Source: Thermotogaceae bacterium
Lineage (GTDB): Bacteria > Thermotogota > Thermotogae > Thermotogales > Thermotogaceae
Assembly (NCBI GenBank): GCA_027038385.1
Contig: JALVXE010000109.1
Span: forward strand, 1-10,484
Reading direction: 5' to 3'
DNA length: 10,484 nucleotides
Part shown: positions 6,141 through 10,484 of the stretch, piece by piece
Layout of the letters: each line of letters opens with the position of its first letter
Numbering within the stretch: position 1 is the stretch's first letter
Program-made: the position numbers and the translations under genes
Notes under the pieces: model-generated
What the model was told of the DNA's origin: nothing
Databases searched by the model: none
What the model saw: the letters and a program-made list of their open reading frames with translations, nothing else

Positions 6141-7543
6141 CCACCTATCAGATATCTGTTGTTAACCACCCTAGCGAATATATTAGCACCGTTTTTGAAC
6201 GACACCATCAACGTGTACATGAAATATCTCTTAATCTTGTCTGGAACCTCGCTCTTGTATTCAGTCTCTATCGTTACAGGTCCTTTTAAGAGAAGGGATA
6301 TCTCCGATTCGAGATTCACTTTCCCTGATATTTTTGTGTACATTGAAAACATCTGTGCATCCGGTCCGTATTCAAAACCGAGTGGATAGTCGACTATGGC
6401 CCTGGATCCGACCGGAAAGTTGGACAGAAAAACATATCTCGCGTTGAATTTTAAATATGGCAAGAACGTGTTGTACATCCATTTCGTGGTTTTTGTGTAT
6501 GACAACTCGATGTATCCATGATTTCCAAATAGATCGAGGGTCTTTATGAGCCCGGTGGTTAGACCATAAGCGGTTGGCTTTACATTTGCCTTCTCCGTTA
6601 GGGGAACTGCAAAATCATCGAGTGCGAATTCGAAGTAGTAGTTCCAACCCTTCAGAAAGGTCCAAGCTATGCTCAAATCGAGCATTGAGTTTGTATAGCC
6701 CTCGTTGAAGTTGTTGTGGAGTATTGCCATGGGATCTATCGAAAAGACATCGAGAGATTTCCCACCAACCATGGTCAGTTCACCAATTGAAAAGCTCAGT
6801 GAGTTGATCGGATGGAATTCCAATCTATGAGTGACTAGGTTTTTTGACTTTTCACAGTACGGTGATAACGGGTCGGCGTTCACCGGGACAACTGAGGATT
6901 GCACTCTCCATTCATCCTTTGAAAGAACGGGATTTATCGAAGCAATGGTGAAAGCGTAATTGAATTTTCCAAAGTCTGCAGAATATGAGCTGTTGTCTAG
7001 GTAAGGAAACTTCCCGGACAACGCCACAGGATGTCTCCAGTATCCCCACCTTATCTTTTCCCTTCCAAGGGAGATTTCCTGGTTTCCTGATTTGAAGAGT
7101 ATGTACGATGTGTACGGAAACCTCGAATCGAATGAGATGTGAGGAGGAGTAGGTATGTAGAAAAAACTCGTGTTCGGCCACTTCCTCAACGCCATGTACT
7201 CTTTTCCAGTAAACAGCTCAATATGAAGAGCCACTGGGCCATTTGAAAGATGAAACTCAACTTCGAAAAGATGCGGTATGTCGTCGACTATGTAGAATGT
7301 ATCGGGTTCGTAGAAAACCTTCCACCATCCTCCTATCGGAAACGAGAAGTTTGTAAAGAAGTAATTCGGATTCACCGAAAATCCAGACATGATTCCATCA
7401 TCGGAAGCATATGGGAAGAACGTTTGGGGGCTTTTTCCAGATTCTATGTCCTCGTATACATCCCTCGGGTATGCAACCAAATTCAAGGCCGTGTAAAGAA
7501 TTCCAATCAGCGCTAAGCTTACAAAGAAGAATCGATTCAGAAT
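6113..7543 (-). CDS. Wzi-like outer-membrane beta-barrel (capsule assembly family), non-canonical start
   Basis: About 476 residues, the size of Wzi, an outer-membrane beta-barrel that organises surface polysaccharide. Seen: alternating polar/aromatic strands throughout; ISLGREKIRWGYWRHPVALS (about 157-176), resembling the L-G-R-x-x-x-x-W-G block of Caps_assemb_Wzi proteins; DPMAILHNNFNEGYTN (270-285); FEFALDDFAVP (304-314); and a C-terminal phenylalanine (ISRRF), typical of barrels. The first standard start, TTG at 7486, leaves no signal peptide. Reading in frame upstream gives a clear one (NRFFFVSLALIGILYTALNL), but the only codons available before an in-frame stop are near-cognates: ATT at 7543 or CTG at 7540, just behind GGGGAAGTGAG. 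I therefore place the start at 7543. Only 1 nt separates it from the SLBB stop. Family assignment is from motif style and moderately sure. Confidence 0.75.
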   Translation of the reverse strand: MLNRFFFVSLALIGILYTALNLVAYPRDVYEDIESGKSPQTFFPYASDDGIMSGFSVNPNYFFTNFSFPIGGWWKVFYEPDTFYIVDDIPHLFEVEFHLSNGPVALHIELFTGKEYMALRKWPNTSFFYIPTPPHISFDSRFPYTSYILFKSGNQEISLGREKIRWGYWRHPVALSGKFPYLDNSSYSADFGKFNYAFTIASINPVLSKDEWRVQSSVVPVNADPLSPYCEKSKNLVTHRLEFHPINSLSFSIGELTMVGGKSLDVFSIDPMAILHNNFNEGYTNSMLDLSIAWTFLKGWNYYFEFALDDFAVPLTEKANVKPTAYGLTTGLIKTLDLFGNHGYIELSYTKTTKWMYNTFLPYLKFNARYVFLSNFPVGSRAIVDYPLGFEYGPDAQMFSMYTKISGKVNLESEISLLLKGPVTIETEYKSEVPDKIKRYFMYTLMVSFKNGANIFARVVNNRYLIGGWWEISRRF

Positions 7544-7554
7544 CTCACTTCCCC
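7544..7554 (-). promoter_or_regulatory. Ribosome binding site for the AUU/CUG start
   Basis: GGGGAAGTGAG, spanning the last codons and stop of the SLBB gene, directly precedes ATT at 7543 and CTG at 7540. It resembles the anti-SD target GGAGGTGA with a mismatch. Its place supports initiation here rather than at TTG 7486, which would cut the signal peptide. Confidence 0.55.
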
Positions 7555-10484
7555 ATGAGACCAGATACGTTGTTATAAAGCCTTATCGAGCTGTCTATGA
7601 AGTTCATCATCGGGGTTATGAGCGAGATCATTTCGTTTATAGACATCATAGGGTTATCCGGGACGAATACGATGTCCCCGGTTTGCAGCTTCGGATTCTT
7701 TCCCATTATCTTTCCATTTATCCAGCTCATATCGTAAACTTCGACAACTCCCTTCACTCCCCCTCTAAAAACATACACCTTACTCGAGACGGCTGTCCTT
7801 GAAAATCCCCCAGCTCTCATTATCGCTTCCAAGAGAGTAGTTTCTTTGTCTATCGGGACTACTGTAGGATTCCTAACCGCTCCTAAAACATACACCTTGT
7901 TCAAGGTCCGCGAAGGCACATAGACTATTTCCCCGCCGCTTACATTAACGCTTAAAAGCTGATCGTAGTTAAGATCTAAGACTTTCTTATTCCCATTTCT
8001 ATCTATTATCACGACGCTCCTCTTGGATTCCCATCCGTTCAATCCTCCCGATACCGAGAGGATCTTCAAAAGGTTGTCTTCGCCACTTCCGACGAATATA
8101 GGGCCAGGCTTTGTCACATCTCCGAAGACGTACACGAAGCTCTCCTGAACCTCGTCGAACATAAGAACGTCTCCATCACTCAACTCGTATTCCGGTATGT
8201 TTTTGGTATCTATCCTAATTTTCTCCTCCTCCCCACCTCTCAAAACTCTGACAATTCCAGGTCCGCTTGGAACACCTCCGAGTTTCGAAAAAAGATCCTT
8301 CAAATTTGAACCGCTTGGCATGACATATCTTCCCTGTCTGACGCCATTTCCAAAGACGTAAACCGTGATTATTTCGGGATCTATCCTTACAAAGTCTCCA
8401 TCTCGAAACTCAAAGTCCAGATTGCTCAGGTTTGATCTGTAGGACACTTCTTTCTCGTAAACCTTTTTTCCACCCCTAAATACTCTTATCCTGTAAGAAC
8501 TCTTATCATCTCCAAACTTCATCATGTTTAGCTTGGATATGAAGTTCACCATGCTTGGATCTTCATCATAGCTGAACAAAACCACTCTAGATCCCATGAT
8601 TTTGCTGTAGACGTACACCCTGATATTCTTCTTCAAATGAATACGAACCACTTCACCATCCTTGAGCTTACCCTCCACATCTCTGATACGGTTTTCACTC
8701 AACCCAAGCTTTGACAAGAGAGCTTCCTTCGTCATCTTTTCATCAGGCCCGAAAGAGACCTCTCTGGATATATCACCGGTTACGTAGATCACTCTTTCAT
8801 GCCTTGGAACGAACATGACGAAGTCCCCGTTTTCAACACTTTCATCGTACTTTCCACTTATCAGATCGTCTATATCGATTATCTTCTCTTTTCCACCTCT
8901 TACGATCTTCACAGATTTCACTTCTCTATCACTGACGGGGAGTAATCCGTACCTCGTGAGAACTCTTCGGAGGCTTTCCTTTTTTTCTTTCAAGCCTGCT
9001 ACTATGGTCCCCTTGGGCGTGTAGATGTACACCTTTCCAAATGCATAGGGCGTCACGTATATGTAGTCGTTGTTCTTCAGATCGATGTTCGATTTTCCCC
9101 TGATGATGTCTTCAACATCAAAAGTCAGGATCGTTCCCGATCTGCTCAGGAATACCACACTTTTGTCATCGTTCAGACCGGCTTTGTAAACCAACGTTCT
9201 CAAATCGGCTTTCTCAAGTCCTGAAAAAGTTATAACCCCACTCCTCTCGCCGTTGAGGTACACTTTTACCGGGTTCACCGTGGAAATGTACACGGTGTCG
9301 TCGTCCCTCATCGAAATATCTGGAAGCTCTGAAAAATCACTGACGATGTATTCATGGACTTCTCCATTTCTAACAAGTCGAAAGTCCATTCTGGCTCCGT
9401 CCGATATCGATAGATTCAGAACGGCTGGGAGTTTCCTCAGAGTGATGTTGTCGGACTCGTAAGCGACTATCCTTCTAGATATATCTCCCATAACGTATAT
9501 CCTGATCTTTTTAAACCTTTTCACCCTTATGATGTCTCCGTCTTTTAGGACAACTTTTTTCATTTTAGATATGTCTTTGACACTGAACGTCAAATTCTTC
9601 CCATCTCTTGAAAGGACAATCGATTTGGTTGTCCTGGAATCGAAGCTGACGTTTGATTCCACAAGGATATCGAAAAGCGTTTCCCTTTCTCTTATGTATC
9701 TATACCCCTGAGCGATTCCATCTCCATAAATAATCACCTTCCTCGGAAGGCTCGTATAGATCACATCTCCACCTCTCAGAACTGGATCGTATTTCTCATC
9801 TCCAGTCTCTAGGTACTTCCAATAATCGACACTTATCTTCTTTCCATCCCTCATTATCGTGATATCCTCAGGGTTTATCCTGCTTTCCTTTCCACCGATC
9901 ATCGAGAGAACCACGGAGAGTCTTCTTTCACTTTCATCAAGGCTTGACAGATCGAATCTGCCAGTTATCACCCCGTGCATGTAAACGTACTCAGGAAGTT
10001 TTTTAACGATGATAATATCCATGTCTTTCAAGGGTTCCTGCGGTATATCCTGAGGAGACTTCACAGTATAGCTTTTAACTTCTTTTTCCCTGACGATCTT
10101 TATCTCCCAACTGACGCTCCCCCTGAAAGTTATTCCTGAATCAGAAAGGATTTTTCTCAGAGTAGGGTGGTCTCTCTCGGATAAGATGAGCTTTTTCGAT
10201 AAATCCCCGACGATATATATCTCGATCTTTCTGTAAGAAACCACGTATATCATATCACCATTTTCTAAACGAAAACTTGAAAGCTTATCGAGGTTCAATG
10301 TTTGAAAATCGTAAACCTTGTTCTTCCTGAAGAGTTTGATTTCCTTTATCATATCTGGGTTCATCGACACACCGGCTTCGGCCAATACTTTTATCAGTGT
10401 TGTGTCATCGTCTATCTTGTACATCCCAGATTTAACTGATCCCCAGCTTCCAAATACCCCTACATACATCGGTTTTGGTATGAA
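7545..10484 (-). CDS. Giant SLBB-repeat polysaccharide-export-type protein, N-terminus outside window
   Basis: At least 979 residues made almost entirely of SLBB (beta-grasp) domains, the fold that follows the Poly_export domain in Wza-type exporters. Each unit of about 75 residues starts with a strand such as VYVFGDV-x-x-P-G, has a helix T-L-x-x-I-L-x-x-x-G-G, a basic V-x-R-x-G-K strand and ends D-G-D-x-V-x-V-P. I count twelve: residues (numbered from the ATG at 10469) 1-78, 82-157, 161-240, 244-317, 321-396, 401-473, 479-556, 559-612 (short), 616-697, 701-773, 777-852, 857-938. A C-terminal amphipathic helix (939-974, many Met/Ile) follows. No Poly_export domain or signal peptide is visible. 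The ATG at 10469 is not trusted as the start: the frame is open to base 10484 and the extra residues FIPKP are the normal end of an SLBB linker. Probably periplasmic or outer-membrane, acting with the Wzi-like barrel. Confidence 0.88.
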   Translation of the reverse strand, partial: FIPKPMYVGVFGSWGSVKSGMYKIDDDTTLIKVLAEAGVSMNPDMIKEIKLFRKNKVYDFQTLNLDKLSSFRLENGDMIYVVSYRKIEIYIVGDLSKKLILSERDHPTLRKILSDSGITFRGSVSWEIKIVREKEVKSYTVKSPQDIPQEPLKDMDIIIVKKLPEYVYMHGVITGRFDLSSLDESERRLSVVLSMIGGKESRINPEDITIMRDGKKISVDYWKYLETGDEKYDPVLRGGDVIYTSLPRKVIIYGDGIAQGYRYIRERETLFDILVESNVSFDSRTTKSIVLSRDGKNLTFSVKDISKMKKVVLKDGDIIRVKRFKKIRIYVMGDISRRIVAYESDNITLRKLPAVLNLSISDGARMDFRLVRNGEVHEYIVSDFSELPDISMRDDDTVYISTVNPVKVYLNGERSGVITFSGLEKADLRTLVYKAGLNDDKSVVFLSRSGTILTFDVEDIIRGKSNIDLKNNDYIYVTPYAFGKVYIYTPKGTIVAGLKEKKESLRRVLTRYGLLPVSDREVKSVKIVRGGKEKIIDIDDLISGKYDESVENGDFVMFVPRHERVIYVTGDISREVSFGPDEKMTKEALLSKLGLSENRIRDVEGKLKDGEVVRIHLKKNIRVYVYSKIMGSRVVLFSYDEDPSMVNFISKLNMMKFGDDKSSYRIRVFRGGKKVYEKEVSYRSNLSNLDFEFRDGDFVRIDPEIITVYVFGNGVRQGRYVMPSGSNLKDLFSKLGGVPSGPGIVRVLRGGEEEKIRIDTKNIPEYELSDGDVLMFDEVQESFVYVFGDVTKPGPIFVGSGEDNLLKILSVSGGLNGWESKRSVVIIDRNGNKKVLDLNYDQLLSVNVSGGEIVYVPSRTLNKVYVLGAVRNPTVVPIDKETTLLEAIMRAGGFSRTAVSSKVYVFRGGVKGVVEVYDMSWINGKIMGKNPKLQTGDIVFVPDNPMMSINEMISLITPMMNFIDSSIRLYNNVSGLMGK
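7656..10484 (-). repeat. Coding tandem repeat: twelve SLBB domains in four triplets
   Basis: The SLBB domains are not equally related. Domains 2, 5, 8 and 11 all carry GD-(L/I/V)-(S/T)-(K/R) after the first strand (GDLSKK, GDISRR, GDISRE, GDVTKP). Domains 4 and 10 share (Y/F)G-(D/N)-G-(I/V)-x-QG. Domains 2 and 5 align over almost their whole length, including TLRK and a later VR-x-x-EV-x-x-Y. This fits a repeating unit of three domains, about 220-240 residues: roughly 10484-9750, 9749-9042, 9041-8376 and 8375-7656. The third triplet is short because domain 8 lost its middle. Confidence 0.7.

Larger units (their letters stand above)
1..10484 (-). other. Single compact operon spanning the whole window
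   Basis: All twelve genes are on the minus strand. Junctions in transcription order: 1-nt gap, then overlaps of 28, 11 (or 44), 4 (TTGA), 4 (TTGA), 4 (TTGA, if the mrpE start is right), 4 (ATGA), 4 (GTGA), 4 (ATGA), 29 and 1 nt. There is no room for a terminator between genes, so promoter and terminator must lie outside. Co-transcription is inferred from spacing; internal promoters inside coding DNA cannot be excluded by eye. Confidence 0.8.

Noticed and set aside
6912..7181. 89-codon minus-strand open frame
   Set aside because: Out of frame inside the Wzi-like gene and without any family feature.
7484..7486. TTG 7486 as the start of the Wzi-like gene
   Set aside because: It falls inside an evident signal peptide and would leave an outer-membrane barrel with no export signal; kept only as the fallback if the AUU/CUG start is disproved.
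7656..10484. CRISPR array or DNA-level repeat
   Set aside because: The periodicity is in protein domains of about 75 residues with diverged codons; there are no short identical direct repeats with spacers.

Overview
The window is one unbroken minus-strand gene train. Read in the direction of transcription, from the right edge to the left edge, it holds eleven complete or nearly complete genes and part of a twelfth, with essentially no intergenic DNA. Most neighbours overlap by 4 nt (ATGA, GTGA or TTGA) or more. I see no internal promoter, terminator, RNA gene, mobile element or CRISPR array, and no gene-free stretch over 300 bases. Protein style (AGA/AGG/ATA-rich codons, short charged-rich proteins, many GTG and TTG starts), an outer-membrane beta-barrel and a giant SLBB protein suggest a thermophilic bacterium of the Thermotogota. 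That is an inference from style, not a proven placement.

Right half (about 4.1-10.5 kb), an envelope polysaccharide block: (1) a very long periplasmic-type protein of at least twelve tandem SLBB domains, open at the window edge so its N-terminus is missing; (2) a Wzi-like outer-membrane beta-barrel whose signal peptide is encoded only if translation starts at a non-canonical AUU or CUG codon; (3) a secreted or anchored clan GH-A glycoside hydrolase; (4) a GH130-like mannoside phosphorylase/hydrolase with no signal peptide.

Left half (about 0.5-4.1 kb), an Mrp/Mbh-type cation/proton antiporter module in the order C, D, E, F, G, then two fusions: a DUF4040 (MbhD-like) membrane domain joined to a solute-binding-protein-like domain, and an MbhE-like domain joined to MrpB. 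The large MrpA antiporter-like subunit and all hydrogenase subunits are absent from the window. The single MrpD-like subunit seems to lack several lysines normally used for proton transfer. The train ends with the start of thymidylate kinase (tmk), cut by the left edge.

Most notable: the DUF4040-SBP fusion, which could put a ligand-binding domain on an ion-transport complex; the co-transcription of that complex with surface-glycan genes; the AUU/CUG start; and a higher-order three-domain repeat in the SLBB protein.
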